Shown here in pieces: positions 34,963 through 44,292 of a stretch of 64,000 nt of DNA. Origin of the DNA: Croceicoccus estronivorus (GTDB taxonomy: Bacteria; Pseudomonadota; Alphaproteobacteria; Sphingomonadales; Sphingomonadaceae); NCBI RefSeq assembly GCF_001625325.1, contig NZ_JRQQ01000002.1, forward strand, positions 1 to 64,000. Direction: 5' to 3'. How positions within the stretch are numbered: position 1 is the stretch's first letter; every line of letters begins with the position of its first letter. The position numbers and the translations under genes are program-made. The notes under the pieces were generated by a model. The model saw only the letters and a program-made list of their open reading frames with translations. It was not told the DNA's origin and did not search any database.

Positions 34963-35597
34963 CCGCGTTGCTCCACCAGAGGGGCGATTGCCGAAAATAT
35001 TTCGGCATGGACACTCTCGGGCGCCCCTTGCCCATCAATGCGAACGAAACGTGCGGGAGCAGCGGAAGCCAGCCTCGCAAATGCAGCGGCGACGCGCGCG
35101 TGATAGGCGGCATCGCGCCCGCCAATCCGGTCGGTTGTCCCGTTATCGCGGGCGATGAGACGGGATTGCGTGATTTCCGGCGACACTTCGACAAGCACTG
35201 TCCGATCAGGCAACAGGCCACCGGTGCCAATTCTGTGCAGTTCAAGCAAGTCGGCGCTGTCGATGCCGTTGCCACCGCCTTGATAAGCTAGACTCGAATC
35301 TAGAAAGCGGTCGCAAACAACCCACCGCCCGCTTTCGAGAGCCGGGCGAATAAGACTTTCGACATGATCTGATCGGGCTGCGGCAAATAGCAGGGCTTCG
35401 GCACTGCTTCCCCAATCCTGCCCATCGACGCCGAGTAACAGCTTGCGAATTGCTTCCGCTCCCGGTGTTCCCCCAGGTTCGCGGGTCAGGGTTACCTCAA
35501 GCCCCAGAGCTTCCAGAGCGGTAGCCAGCATCCGGGCCTGTGTGGACTTGCCGACCCCTTCTCCACCTTCAAATGTGATGAAGCGGCCTCGCATCAT
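34959..35597 (-). CDS. tmk: Thymidylate kinase
   Basis: It phosphorylates dTMP to dTDP. The P-loop FEGGEGVGKSTQ is at 9-20 of the chosen start (ATGATG, residue 1 at 35597). Further motifs are LTREPGGTPGAEAIR, VVCDRFLDSSLAYQGGG (DRY/H-like) and LIARDNGTTDRIGGRD in the lid. The start gives 212 residues, the usual length. An upstream in-frame start (35639) would overlap dacC by more than 40 bases and is unlikely. The chosen ATG overlaps the dacC stop (ATGA). Confidence 0.94.
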   Translation of the reverse strand: MMRGRFITFEGGEGVGKSTQARMLATALEALGLEVTLTREPGGTPGAEAIRKLLLGVDGQDWGSSAEALLFAAARSDHVESLIRPALESGRWVVCDRFLDSSLAYQGGGNGIDSADLLELHRIGTGGLLPDRTVLVEVSPEITQSRLIARDNGTTDRIGGRDAAYHARVAAAFARLASAAPARFVRIDGQGAPESVHAEIFSAIAPLVEQRG

Positions 35598-36754
35598 GCA
35601 AAAATCCCGACAACACCGTTGCGGAGACGCTGCCACCAATTAGCACGGGCAATGGTTTCACCGGCGATCAGAGGGACCTGGATCGGCTTCTGCCCTTTGA
35701 CCATCACCTCCAATTTGGCGACTTCGGCTCCTTGCAAGATCGGAGCCTTCAAGGGGCCGATATAGCGAATCGCAAGCGAAATAGGTGGCTCAGTTCCCTC
35801 GGTATAACTGACAAACACTGGCTGGGCGGCAACTAGTGGGACTGACAGAGTCGAACCACCTTGCACTTCCGCTTCCCCGACTATGGCCTGCGAAGGGAAC
35901 AGACGGCGATTTTTGAAATGAGTAAAGCCCCATTCCATATATGCTTGCGCTGCGCGCGCGCGAATATTCGGTCTGGGCGTCCCGGCCAGCACCATTATCA
36001 GCCTGCGTCCATCGCGTTGGGCCGTGCCAAGATAGTTGTAACCCGCCTGGCGTGTGTATCCGGTTTTGATACCGTCAGCCCCCTTGAAACGCCCAAGCAG
36101 AGGATCGTGATTCCGCTGCTCTATACCGCCGTAGGAATATGTCTGGTGGCCTATGTAGCGACGGAACAGTTCCGGATGGCGCGTGATCATCGCTCTGGTC
36201 AATTTCATCAGGTCGCGGGCGCTGACGAAAGTATGGCCATCATCCATCCATCCGTTGGGCGTGCCGAAGTGACTGTCGGTCATGCCGAGTTCGCGAGCTT
36301 TGGCATTCATCATCGCAACCCACTTTTCCGTGGATCCGGCCGCACCTTTAGCGAGAACCACGCAGGCATCGTTCGCCGATACGGTGGTTATGCCATGCAG
36401 CAGGTCATCCACGCTAACCTGTGCGCCATAACCCAGAAACATCGAAGAACCCTTGCGGGCCCAGCCACGAAATGTTTCGGCGTCCATGGAGAATACCTGA
36501 CGAGGCGATAGTTTCCCTTCGCCGATCAGCTCAAACGCGAGAAAGGCAGTCATCACCTTGGTGACGGAAGCCGGAACGAAGCGCCGGTTCGCCTCCCGGG
36601 CATGAAGCACCTGCCCGCTGTTCAGATCTGCAAGTAGTGCGATCGGTACATCGCTCGCAGGGGGAACCGCAGGAACGATCTCTCGGTTACGTGCGACCGC
36701 AACCGTGGATGACAACGCCAAAGCGACGGCAACGATGCGGGCGATACTTTTCAA
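35594..36754 (-). CDS. D-alanyl-D-alanine carboxypeptidase (PBP5/6 family, DacC/DacA-like)
   Basis: The enzyme trims the terminal D-Ala of peptidoglycan stems in the periplasm. The 386 residues begin with a signal peptide (MKSIARIVAVALALSSTVAVA). The serine-protease-like motifs are SVTK at 63-66, SAN at 126-128 and KTG at 230-232. The C-terminal domain (about 280-375) leads to NWWQRLRNGVVGIFA, a tail that could be an amphipathic membrane anchor as in PBP5. It is the first gene of the tight run with tmk and holB, and a gap of 36 bases separates it from rlpA upstream. Confidence 0.92.
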   Translation of the reverse strand: MKSIARIVAVALALSSTVAVARNREIVPAVPPASDVPIALLADLNSGQVLHAREANRRFVPASVTKVMTAFLAFELIGEGKLSPRQVFSMDAETFRGWARKGSSMFLGYGAQVSVDDLLHGITTVSANDACVVLAKGAAGSTEKWVAMMNAKARELGMTDSHFGTPNGWMDDGHTFVSARDLMKLTRAMITRHPELFRRYIGHQTYSYGGIEQRNHDPLLGRFKGADGIKTGYTRQAGYNYLGTAQRDGRRLIMVLAGTPRPNIRARAAQAYMEWGFTHFKNRRLFPSQAIVGEAEVQGGSTLSVPLVAAQPVFVSYTEGTEPPISLAIRYIGPLKAPILQGAEVAKLEVMVKGQKPIQVPLIAGETIARANWWQRLRNGVVGIFA

Positions 36755-36790
36755 ACTAACTCCTGCCGCCCGCAGGAGTAATGCGGGGGG

Positions 36791-37681
36791 CTAATTCACG
36801 CTGTAGATTCGAGCCCCGCTATAGCCCGCGCCCTTGATCTTGGCGAGGGAGGCATCTGCCTCCTTCCGACTTGGGAACGGACCGGTCCGAACGCGATAGA
36901 GGTTCCCGGACTTGTCGATTGTTCCGCCAATTTTGGCAGCAACTTTTCGCGCATTTTCCTCGATCGAGAATGCGCCAGCCTGGACAACATAGCCTCTGCC
37001 ATCCGGCTTGGCTGTATGTGCGGCGCGCGCAGGTGTTTGGGCCGGGGGCGCCACCGCATTTTGCTGCTGTGGAGGTTTGTCGAGGCCCTTGGCTGGGATA
37101 TGTTTCGTCGACGCCTGGTGTGCAGGATCGACAGGCGCTGCTCCCTCGACAGGCAGTTTACGACGAAGGACCTCGACCAGTGACATGGGCGTATCCATAC
37201 GTTCCGGAGCCCGTTCGCCTCGCCGTAACATGGCTCGTTCCTGCTCCGGAGGGTTGACCCGCCGCACCCTGACCGGAGTTCCTTCCGTAGCGCCCAGTTG
37301 CCCCATTGCGCCCGAAGAAAGGCCGATCAGTGTGCCTCCTGTCATCGGTCCACGCCGTTCGAGCCGCACAAGGATGGTTCGCCCGGTTTGCAAAGAGGTT
37401 ACTTCGACATAGCTTGGCAATGGCAGCGTGCGGTGCTCACCCGTAATTGCGGCCCCGCCCTCTGCATCGAGGGTAACCTTGCCGACTTCGTCATAATTGA
37501 GGGTATCAGCCGGGGTGTAGAGTACGCCATTGACAGTGAAGGGAGCACCGAGAACCATTGGATAATCAGCCGCTGGTCCGTACGGTACGACTGGCGCGGA
37601 TGTCGCGACATGGCCGCCGCCGCATCCGGTTAACGCCAGGATACATCCCAGCACAAAATACTTCTTAATGGGCAATTTCAT
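36791..37681 (-). CDS. rlpA: RlpA-like septal lipoprotein with SPOR domain
   Basis: RlpA is an outer-membrane lipoprotein, in some bacteria a lytic transglycosylase acting on denuded glycan. The protein starts MKLPIKKYFVLGCILALTGC with a lipobox at LTGC. The double-psi barrel spans about 60-150 (GEHRTLPLPSYVEVTSLQTG, then VRLERRGPMTGG). A linker leads to a C-terminal SPOR domain (YVVQAGAFSIEENARKVA to the end) that binds denuded glycan strands at the septum. The position normally occupied by the catalytic Asp in NDRGP reads RRGP, so activity may be lost. The start overlaps the end of mltB. Confidence 0.87.
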   Translation of the reverse strand: MKLPIKKYFVLGCILALTGCGGGHVATSAPVVPYGPAADYPMVLGAPFTVNGVLYTPADTLNYDEVGKVTLDAEGGAAITGEHRTLPLPSYVEVTSLQTGRTILVRLERRGPMTGGTLIGLSSGAMGQLGATEGTPVRVRRVNPPEQERAMLRRGERAPERMDTPMSLVEVLRRKLPVEGAAPVDPAHQASTKHIPAKGLDKPPQQQNAVAPPAQTPARAAHTAKPDGRGYVVQAGAFSIEENARKVAAKIGGTIDKSGNLYRVRTGPFPSRKEADASLAKIKGAGYSGARIYSVN

Positions 37682-38708
37682 CTGCAAGCAATCCCACGGA
37701 CAGTGCGTAGTAGTTCGAGCAGTTATATTCGGTGATAACCCTATAATTCCCGGTTAAGAGGTATGCAGGTGCGCCGGGACCGTCAGGCTCGAAGAATGAT
37801 GCCATGACGTCATCTCGGATAGGGGCAAGGGGTTGGAATCCCAAGTTTCGCCATTCGCGCACCGTTTTCCAGACGCTATGGCGTTCATGCACGCGTGGGC
37901 AAACCGGAGATTCGAGGCTGCTGGCGACGGCCGATCGATCAAATGCGCCCGGCACCGCCACACGTACGCCCCAAGGCTGGCCAGAGCGCCATCCCGCATC
38001 GTGAAAATAGTTGGCGATGGAGGCCAGAGCATCTGCCCGGCTCGACCAGATATTTGCCACACCATCACCGTCACCATCCTTGGCTAGGCGCAGATAAATA
38101 CTCGGCATGAACTGGGGATAGCCGAAAGCCCCTGCCCAACTGCCTTTGAGTTGGTAACGCTGGACGCCGGTGTCCGCGATCTTGAGCAGATCGACAAATT
38201 CCTGAGCGAAGAAATCTCTGCGTCGTCCTTCCCATGCGAGCGTTGCAAGTGACCGAGCCAGGTCGAAATCACCGGTATAGCTGCCGTAATTCGTCTCATG
38301 ACCAAATATGGCCACCACGACTTCGATCGGCACGCCGTATTCATTTTCGATCCTCGCAGCCATACCGGGAACAGATGCCATGACCCGCCTGCCGCCATTG
38401 ATTCGTGCCGCATCGACATGCCGCGCTATATAGGGAGCCATTGCCGGATAACCCGATCGCGTAGGCGTACCCGGTTGATCCTGATCGAGAGCGATTACGC
38501 GTGAATTGGCAGTGAGGTCTGCCGTCATCCGCGTGATGGTTGCTTCACTCACACCCTCGCCCCTCGCCTTTGCGATGAGCAGTTGCAGATAGGAGTCGAA
38601 GCTCATGTTTGGCGCCATATCCACAGGGGCCTGAGCTGAAGCGCTGGCGATAGGGGCGCACAGGGCAAAAGATGCGAGAAGAGTAGCGATACGAACAGTC
38701 AATTTCAT
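37665..38708 (-). CDS. Lytic murein transglycosylase B-like
   Basis: This periplasmic enzyme cuts peptidoglycan glycan strands and leaves 1,6-anhydro ends. The 347 residues start with a signal peptide (MKLTVRIATLLASFALCAP region). The catalytic glutamate is E138 in IFGHETNYGSY, with KGSWAGAFGYPQFMPSIY and DGDGVANIWSSRADALASIANY as typical MltB blocks. No lipobox Cys is convincing, so it is likely soluble. I chose the ATG at 38708; an ATG eight codons upstream also exists. The 3' end overlaps rlpA, and the pair may act together on septal wall. Confidence 0.92.
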   Translation of the reverse strand: MKLTVRIATLLASFALCAPIASASAQAPVDMAPNMSFDSYLQLLIAKARGEGVSEATITRMTADLTANSRVIALDQDQPGTPTRSGYPAMAPYIARHVDAARINGGRRVMASVPGMAARIENEYGVPIEVVVAIFGHETNYGSYTGDFDLARSLATLAWEGRRRDFFAQEFVDLLKIADTGVQRYQLKGSWAGAFGYPQFMPSIYLRLAKDGDGDGVANIWSSRADALASIANYFHDAGWRSGQPWGVRVAVPGAFDRSAVASSLESPVCPRVHERHSVWKTVREWRNLGFQPLAPIRDDVMASFFEPDGPGAPAYLLTGNYRVITEYNCSNYYALSVGLLADEIAH

Positions 38709-38825
38709 GCCAGCATAGTGGCATAGCCGCATCCAGCATGGAATCCCCTTGCGGTGAAATGCAGGGGAAGGATACTTGCCTAGGTGACAAACGATGGATG
38801 TGCCGCTAGCGGAGCAAACGTCTGC

Positions 38826-38915
38826 GGACAGGTGGCCGAGTGGTTTAAGGCACCGGTCTTGAAAACCGGCGTGGGTGCAAGCTCACCGTGGGTTCGAATC
38901 CCACCCTGTCCGCCA
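38826..38915 (+). tRNA. tRNA-Ser (anticodon UGA)
   Basis: A complete class II tRNA is visible. The acceptor stem is GGACAGG / CCTGTCC with discriminator G and encoded CCA. The D arm begins GGCCGAGTGG, the anticodon stem is CCGGT/ACCGG with loop CTTGAAA (anticodon TGA, reading UCA), there is a long variable arm (TGGGTGCAAGCTCA region), and the T arm has GTTCGAATC. The long extra arm and anticodon identify serine. It is free-standing between mltB and yqgE. Confidence 0.97.
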
Positions 38916-39055
38916 CATTCCCCCGACAGCTTGGATCATTTCCCGATTTGCGTGATCGCTTGTGAAAAGAGGTCGGCTTCGGCGCTTACATGAGCTGAGC
39001 GGAAGCGCCTGAAAGTGATTGATCCAGCAGAAAAATGTCTGTCTTCCAGCGGGCG

Positions 39056-39616
39056 TTAAGCATTGCCCGTTTCCGCAGCGAGCAAGGTGGGATCGATGCC
39101 TTCAGCTTTCCAGGTGGCGGCCCAGCGATCGCTTGCCGGTATATCGTAAAGGAGTTCGGGGCGCCCTGTCGCCGCGTACCAGCCATGCTTGCGCATTTCA
39201 GCGTCCAGTTGGCCAGCCCCCCAACCCGCATAGCCAAGAGCGATTAGCCAGTGTGTGGGGCCTCGCCCCTCGGCAATGGCTCGCAGGATGTCGACAGAAG
39301 CGGAGAGCCCGCCGAACGGTGTTACGCCCATGGTCCCTTCGCCGCCCCAATCGTCGGAATGAAGCACGAAGCCGCGCGCAGTTTCCACCGGTCCGCCATA
39401 GTGGACAGGACAATCAGGAGCCTCGCCAGGATCTATGTCCAGATCTTGTAGCAAGTCATGAAAGCGCATGTCAGACCGGACATGACCGACACCAATGCCA
39501 AGTGCCCCTTCTTCATCATGGACGCATATGGCGATCACTGCGTGGTCGAAATTGGGGTCGAACATGCCTGGCATCGCCAACAACAGGCGGCCAGAGAGGA
39601 ATTGTGGTTCAATCAT
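39056..39616 (-). CDS. UPF0301 / YqgE (AlgH-like) protein
   Basis: The 186 residues match the YqgE/AlgH family: FLSGRLLLAMPGMFDPNFDHAVIAIC at the N-terminus, then LGIGVGHV, YGGPVETARGFVLHS and LGYAGWGAGQLDAEM. The family has a known compact fold but no proven biochemical function; AlgH of Pseudomonas influences alginate and virulence genes. It is 95 bases from ugd on the same strand. Confidence 0.9.
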   Translation of the reverse strand: MIEPQFLSGRLLLAMPGMFDPNFDHAVIAICVHDEEGALGIGVGHVRSDMRFHDLLQDLDIDPGEAPDCPVHYGGPVETARGFVLHSDDWGGEGTMGVTPFGGLSASVDILRAIAEGRGPTHWLIALGYAGWGAGQLDAEMRKHGWYAATGRPELLYDIPASDRWAATWKAEGIDPTLLAAETGNA

Positions 39617-39710
39617 TGAACTACAATCCTAGCGCAAGAAACGAGCGGATTGAATGCCGATCAGCCTTATTCCATGAAATGGCGCAGATATTTCTGCCGG
39701 CGACCAGTTC

Positions 39711-41012
39711 CTAACGCCCGACCGCGACGTATTTGAATCCGCGTTTTTCGACGTCTTCACGCTCGTAAATGTTTCGCAGATCGATCAACAAAGGCGTGGT
39801 GAGGAGTTCACTCATGCGCGCGAAATCGAGAGCACGGAAAGCGTCCCATTCCGTAACAATTACAGCAGCGTCTGCGCCCTCAAGTGCGTCATAAACGCCT
39901 GGGCAGAACGTCACATCGGACATCAACCCCGCCGCTTGTTCCATCCCCTCGGGATCATAGGCCCGAATTTGCGCACCACCATCCTGCAGCGTCTGGATGA
40001 TGGTCAATGCAGGTGAATCGCGCATGTCGTCGGTGTTTGGCTTGAACGTAAGACCAAGGACGGCAATGGTTTTTCCTTGGACCGCCCCTCCCATGGCCTG
40101 AATGACCTTGCGGCCCATGGAACGTTTGCGGTTTTCATTTACCGCGGTGACTGCTTCCACAATCCGCAAGGGTGCTTCATAATCCTGACCGGTCTTGAGC
40201 AGTGCGAGCGTATCTTTCGGGAAGCAGGACCCGCCATATCCAGGTCCCGCATGAAGAAACTTGGAGCCGATGCGGTTGTCCAGGCCAATGCCCCGGGCTA
40301 CATCCTGGACATCAGCACCTACTTTTTCGCACAGGTCGGCAATCTCGTTGATGAAGCTGATCTTGGTGGCGAGGAAAGCATTGGCGGCATATTTCGTTAG
40401 TTCTGCACCTCGTCGAGACATGGCGACGATGGGTGACCTGTTGAGAAAGAGTGGGCGATAGATCTCGCGCAAAATACGCTCTGCCCTGTCATCTTCGCAG
40501 CCGATAACGATACGGTCGGGATGTTTGAAATCCTCGATCGCCGCACCTTCACGCAGAAATTCGGGATTGGAGGCAACCGAAATATCAAGATCGGGTTTTA
40601 CCTCGCGGATGATGCGCAGCACCTCATCGCCCGTGCCAACCGGGACAGTCGACTTGGTGACGACAACGGTTCCTGGCGCCAGATGCTCCGCCATCTCCTG
40701 CGCAGCGGCGTAGACATAGCTCAGATCCGCGTGGCCATCGCCACGTCGTGAGGGTGTTCCGACTGCAATGAACACGGCATCGGCTTGCGGTACAGCCTCT
40801 GCGATATTGGTGGCGAAACGCAGTCGGCCGGCCTTGGCATTACCAGCCACCAGGCTTTCCAGTCCGGGTTCGAAGATCGGAATGCGGCCGGAGCGCAAAG
40901 CCTCGACTTTGCTCTCATCCTTATCGACGCAGATTACATCATGCCCGAAATCCGAAAAGCATGTGCCTGAAACAAGGCCCACATAGCCCGTGCCGATCAT
41001 TGCAATGCGCAT
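39711..41012 (-). CDS. ugd: UDP-glucose 6-dehydrogenase
   Basis: The enzyme makes UDP-glucuronate for envelope polysaccharides. At 433 residues it has the NAD-binding motif MIGTGYVGLVSGTCF (5-19), VGTPSRRGDGHADL, KSTVPVGTGDEV, the catalytic C263 in GPGYGGSCFPKDT, and the second Rossmann-like C-terminal domain (VLGLTFKPNTDDMRDSPAL). It is flanked by yqgE and the lpd operon with 90-base or larger gaps, so it is probably a separate unit. Confidence 0.95.
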   Translation of the reverse strand: MRIAMIGTGYVGLVSGTCFSDFGHDVICVDKDESKVEALRSGRIPIFEPGLESLVAGNAKAGRLRFATNIAEAVPQADAVFIAVGTPSRRGDGHADLSYVYAAAQEMAEHLAPGTVVVTKSTVPVGTGDEVLRIIREVKPDLDISVASNPEFLREGAAIEDFKHPDRIVIGCEDDRAERILREIYRPLFLNRSPIVAMSRRGAELTKYAANAFLATKISFINEIADLCEKVGADVQDVARGIGLDNRIGSKFLHAGPGYGGSCFPKDTLALLKTGQDYEAPLRIVEAVTAVNENRKRSMGRKVIQAMGGAVQGKTIAVLGLTFKPNTDDMRDSPALTIIQTLQDGGAQIRAYDPEGMEQAAGLMSDVTFCPGVYDALEGADAAVIVTEWDAFRALDFARMSELLTTPLLIDLRNIYEREDVEKRGFKYVAVGR

Positions 41013-41102
41013 ACTTGTTCCTTTCCGGCGAGCGACATCGATCGCGCCGCGTAACGCCGGCTTGTGTAAGGTTCGTTACCGATCCGGCAACTGAAAACCG
41101 GA

Positions 41103-42515
41103 TTAGAAGTGCACGGCACGCCCATAGGCTGACAGCACGCTTTCATGCATCATTTCGCTGAGTGTTGGATGCGGGAAAATCGCTTGCATCAGTTCGGCTT
41201 CGGTTGTTTCAAGCTGTTTGCCGACGACGTATCCCTGGATCAGTTCGGTCACTTCCGCGCCGATCATATGCGCGCCTAGCAATTCTCCGGTTTTGGCGTC
41301 GAACACAGTTTTCACGAAGCCTTCCGGTTCGCCAAGTGCGATTGCCTTGCCATTACCGATAAACGGGAAATTCCCGACTTTCACAGTATAGCCAGCCTCC
41401 TTCGCCTTGGCTTCGGTGAGGCCGACTGATGCGATCTGCGGGTGGCAATAAGTGCAGCCGGGAATGTTACGCCTGTCGAGTGGATGGGGGTGGACCTCCT
41501 TGTTTCCAAGTTCCTTCGCAATCGCCTCTGCTGCCGCTACGCCTTCATGGCTTGCCTTGTGAGCGAGCCATGGACCGGGTACGCAATCGCCGATTGCCCA
41601 AAGGCCATTCGCACCTGTGCGGCCATAATCGTCGATCTGGATGAAACCGCGATCCATCTTCACGCCAAGCTCTTCGAGCCCAATACTCTCGGTGTTGGGC
41701 TGGATACCGATAGCAACGATAACATGGGAATAGTCGTTTGCTTCAACCTTGCCATTCTTGCCTTTGATCTTCGCGGAAACGCCCTTTGAATCCGTTTTGA
41801 GCTCCTCAAGAGCTGCACCGGTCTTGATCTTTATCCCCTGTTTAGTCAGTGCTTTTTCAAGGAAAGTAGATACCTCAGCGTCTTCTACAGGGACGATCCG
41901 GTCCATCATTTCGACAACTGTGACTTCGGCCCCCATATCATTGTAGAAGCTGGCGAATTCAATGCCGATTGCGCCTGAGCCGATGACAAGCAGGTTGGTC
42001 GGCATCTCCGGTGGCACCATCGCATGGCGATATGTCCATACGCGTTTCCCATCCGCCGGTGCGAAAGGCAGATCCCGCGCTCGGGCACCGGTCGCGACAA
42101 TGATATGTTTCGCGGCAAGGGATGTCTTGCCCTTTTCCCCCTGAACTTCCAGCTTGCCGGGGCCAGTCAGCCTGCCTTCACCCATATGTACTGTGATCTT
42201 GTTCTTTTTCATCAGGTGGGTGACGCCCTGATTAAGCTGCTTTGCCACACCGCGCGAGCGTTTCACAACAGCATCAAGATCGGCACTGATCTTGTCTGCC
42301 GCCAGCCCGAAATCCTTCGCATGTTTCATGTGGTGAAACACTTCAGCCGAGCGGAGCAGGGCCTTGGTGGGAATGCAGCCCCAGTTCAGGCAGATGCCTC
42401 CAAGATTTTCGCGTTCGACAATCGCGGTTTTCAGTCCGAGTTGTGCTGCTCGGATCGCAGCGACATAGCCGCCAGGACCGGAACCAAGCACGATTACATC
42501 ATATTGATCGGACAC
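41103..42515 (-). CDS. lpdA: Dihydrolipoyl dehydrogenase (E3 of pyruvate dehydrogenase)
   Basis: E3 reoxidises the lipoyl groups of the 2-oxoacid dehydrogenase complexes using FAD and NAD. The 470 residues have the FAD motif VLGSGPGGYVAAIRAAQLG, the redox disulfide C42-C47 in GGICLNWGCIPTKA, a second nucleotide motif IGSGAIGIEFASFY, and the C-terminal catalytic FPHPTLSEMMHE. The start is a GTG 8 bases after CAGGAG, giving the usual N-terminus VSDQYDVIVLG; longer frames upstream would overlap the thioesterase. It is last in a pdhC-thioesterase-lpdA run, so it is likely the pyruvate-dehydrogenase-dedicated E3. Confidence 0.95.
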   Translation of the reverse strand: MSDQYDVIVLGSGPGGYVAAIRAAQLGLKTAIVERENLGGICLNWGCIPTKALLRSAEVFHHMKHAKDFGLAADKISADLDAVVKRSRGVAKQLNQGVTHLMKKNKITVHMGEGRLTGPGKLEVQGEKGKTSLAAKHIIVATGARARDLPFAPADGKRVWTYRHAMVPPEMPTNLLVIGSGAIGIEFASFYNDMGAEVTVVEMMDRIVPVEDAEVSTFLEKALTKQGIKIKTGAALEELKTDSKGVSAKIKGKNGKVEANDYSHVIVAIGIQPNTESIGLEELGVKMDRGFIQIDDYGRTGANGLWAIGDCVPGPWLAHKASHEGVAAAEAIAKELGNKEVHPHPLDRRNIPGCTYCHPQIASVGLTEAKAKEAGYTVKVGNFPFIGNGKAIALGEPEGFVKTVFDAKTGELLGAHMIGAEVTELIQGYVVGKQLETTEAELMQAIFPHPTLSEMMHESVLSAYGRAVHF

Positions 42516-42519
42516 TAGA

Positions 42520-42900
42520 TCAAATCTCCTGCTGAACTGGACGGGGCTTCCCCGCATCGTCGATGGCAACAAAAGTGAATACCGCTTCTGTCACCTTGAT
42601 TGCGTCGTGTTCATGCCGCGGGCGGCGCCATGCTTCGACAGCAATCGTCATGGAGCTACGCCCCTCTCTCTGGAGAGCGCCGTATACAGACACTTCATCA
42701 CCCACTTTGACAGGGTGATGAAACTGTAATCCATCCATGGCGACCGTCACGGCCCGGCCTCTTGAGCGCCGAGCCGCAATCAGGCCTGCGCCCATATCCA
42801 TAAGGCTCATCAACCAACCGCCGAAAATGTCGCCGTAGGCATTAGCATCGGCTGGCATGGCGGTGATACGGATAACCGGTTCGCCATGCGAAACTGTCAT
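42520..42900 (-). CDS. Acyl-CoA thioesterase (YciA-like hot-dog fold)
   Basis: This 126-residue hot-dog-fold protein has the catalytic-region pattern NAYGDIFGGWLMSLMDMGAG, followed by VTVAMDGLQFHHPVKVGDEVSVYG. This is the YciA/thioesterase family, which hydrolyses acyl-CoA and often acetyl-CoA. The start (MTVSHGEPVI) lies 1 base after the pdhC stop, and the stop is 4 bases before the lpdA GTG. Lying between E2 and E3 of the complex, it could drain or balance acetyl-CoA; this is inference from position. Confidence 0.85.
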   Translation of the reverse strand: MTVSHGEPVIRITAMPADANAYGDIFGGWLMSLMDMGAGLIAARRSRGRAVTVAMDGLQFHHPVKVGDEVSVYGALQREGRSSMTIAVEAWRRPRHEHDAIKVTEAVFTFVAIDDAGKPRPVQQEI

Positions 42901-42901
42901 C

Positions 42902-44164
42902 TCAGGCAACCAGCCCAAGGGGCTTTTCGATCAATTCACGAAATACCGCCATCAATTGCGCCCCATCTGCGCCGTCGATGGCGCGGTGATCGAAGCTACC
43001 TGTGGCGGACATCACCGTTGCGACCCCGATTTGATCATCTTCCATCACCCAGGGGCGCCTTTCTCCGGCGCCGATGGCCATAATCATGGCTTGCGGAGGA
43101 TTGATCACTGCCTCGAACTGCTTGATCCCCATCATGCCCATATTGGAAAGGCTGGCCGTCCCACCCTGATATTCGTGAGGTTGCAGCTTACCTTCCTTCG
43201 CCCTGCCGGCCAGTTCGCTCATTTCGCTTGAAATCCGGGCCAGCCCCTTCTGGGACGCATCGGTAACGATGGGGGTAATCAGGCCACCCGGAATACTCAC
43301 GGCGACCGAGACATCGGCACGTTTGTACTGGCGCATGACATCGCCAGCAAAGGAGACATTGCACGCGGGAACCTGCATGAGCGCGACGCCCAGCGCCTTG
43401 ATCAGCATGTCGTTGACCGACAGCTTGATGTCACGAGCAGCAAGCGCGTCGTTGAGCTCGGCCCGAAGTTTGAGCAGCGCGTCGAGCCGGACATCTACCG
43501 TGAGATAGATGTGGGGGATTTGTTGCTTCGATTCTGTGAGCCGACGGGCAATCACCTTGCGGATGCTGGAGAGCTTCACGTCTTCGAATGGCGTGCCGGA
43601 ATCCGGCAAGGACTCGGAAGTAGCCTGAGGTGGTTTGGCGGTGGACGTCGGAGCATCGGCTTCGAACGCTTCGACATCGGCCTTTACGATTCGCCCGTTA
43701 GGGCCGCTCCCCTTGATGGCAGAGAGTTCCAGTCCTCTCTGTTCCGCGATCCGCTTGGCAAGGGGTGAGGCAATGATGCGATCCCCATCCGTTGTCGTGT
43801 CCGGGCGAGTGGTTTGTGGTTTCGACACGGGCTTCGCTGCGGGAGGGGGTGATGCAGTTTCAGGCTTTGCAACGGGGGTGGTTTTCGCATCGGGCGCCGA
43901 AGCCGGGGTCGATGTGTCTTCATCCTCACCGGCCATTGTGGCGATCACCGCACCGACTTTCACATCCTCACTGCCTTCGGGGACGACAATGGACAGGATA
44001 GTGCCTTCGTCGACTGCCTCGAACTCCATGGTTGCCTTGTCGGTTTCTATTTCTGCCAAGATATCCCCAGCGGAGACCTCATCCCCTTCCTTGACCAGCC
44101 ATCGGGCCAGTGTTCCCTGCTCCATGGTCGGCGAAAGCGCGGGCATCTTGATGTCGATTGGCAT
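42902..44164 (-). CDS. pdhC: Dihydrolipoyl acetyltransferase (E2 of pyruvate dehydrogenase)
   Basis: E2 forms the core of the complex and moves the acetyl group to CoA. The 420 residues carry one lipoyl domain (1-80, K43 in ETDKATMEF), an Ala/Pro/Thr linker, a peripheral-subunit binding domain (about 140-175, [20 protein letters not shown]), and a catalytic domain ending in the HxxxDG motif [15 protein letters not shown] use the ATG giving [14 protein letters not shown]; the longer frame adds atypical residues. The lipoyl domain is about 82 percent identical by eye to the one fused to PdhB. Confidence 0.95.
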   Translation of the reverse strand: MPIDIKMPALSPTMEQGTLARWLVKEGDEVSAGDILAEIETDKATMEFEAVDEGTILSIVVPEGSEDVKVGAVIATMAGEDEDTSTPASAPDAKTTPVAKPETASPPPAAKPVSKPQTTRPDTTTDGDRIIASPLAKRIAEQRGLELSAIKGSGPNGRIVKADVEAFEADAPTSTAKPPQATSESLPDSGTPFEDVKLSSIRKVIARRLTESKQQIPHIYLTVDVRLDALLKLRAELNDALAARDIKLSVNDMLIKALGVALMQVPACNVSFAGDVMRQYKRADVSVAVSIPGGLITPIVTDASQKGLARISSEMSELAGRAKEGKLQPHEYQGGTASLSNMGMMGIKQFEAVINPPQAMIMAIGAGERRPWVMEDDQIGVATVMSATGSFDHRAIDGADGAQLMAVFRELIEKPLGLVA

Positions 44165-44292
44165 TGAAAAGCGTACTCCCGGGGAGGTGTTCGTAGGCTG
44201 TGCTGTCATTGGCCAAAATCCCCTCTCGGGGCAAGGTCCTTGCACAGGTCTTCATTGTAACCGATATCTGCGCCTGAATGGGGATTGCTTCA

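Noticed and set aside
38826-38915. tRNA-Ser as an integration site for a genomic island
   Set aside because: No integrase or direct repeat of the tRNA 3' end is seen within the neighbouring core genes.
38784-38993. A 69-residue plus-strand frame over tRNA-Ser
   Set aside because: It overlaps a complete tRNA gene; the frame is explained by the tRNA sequence.
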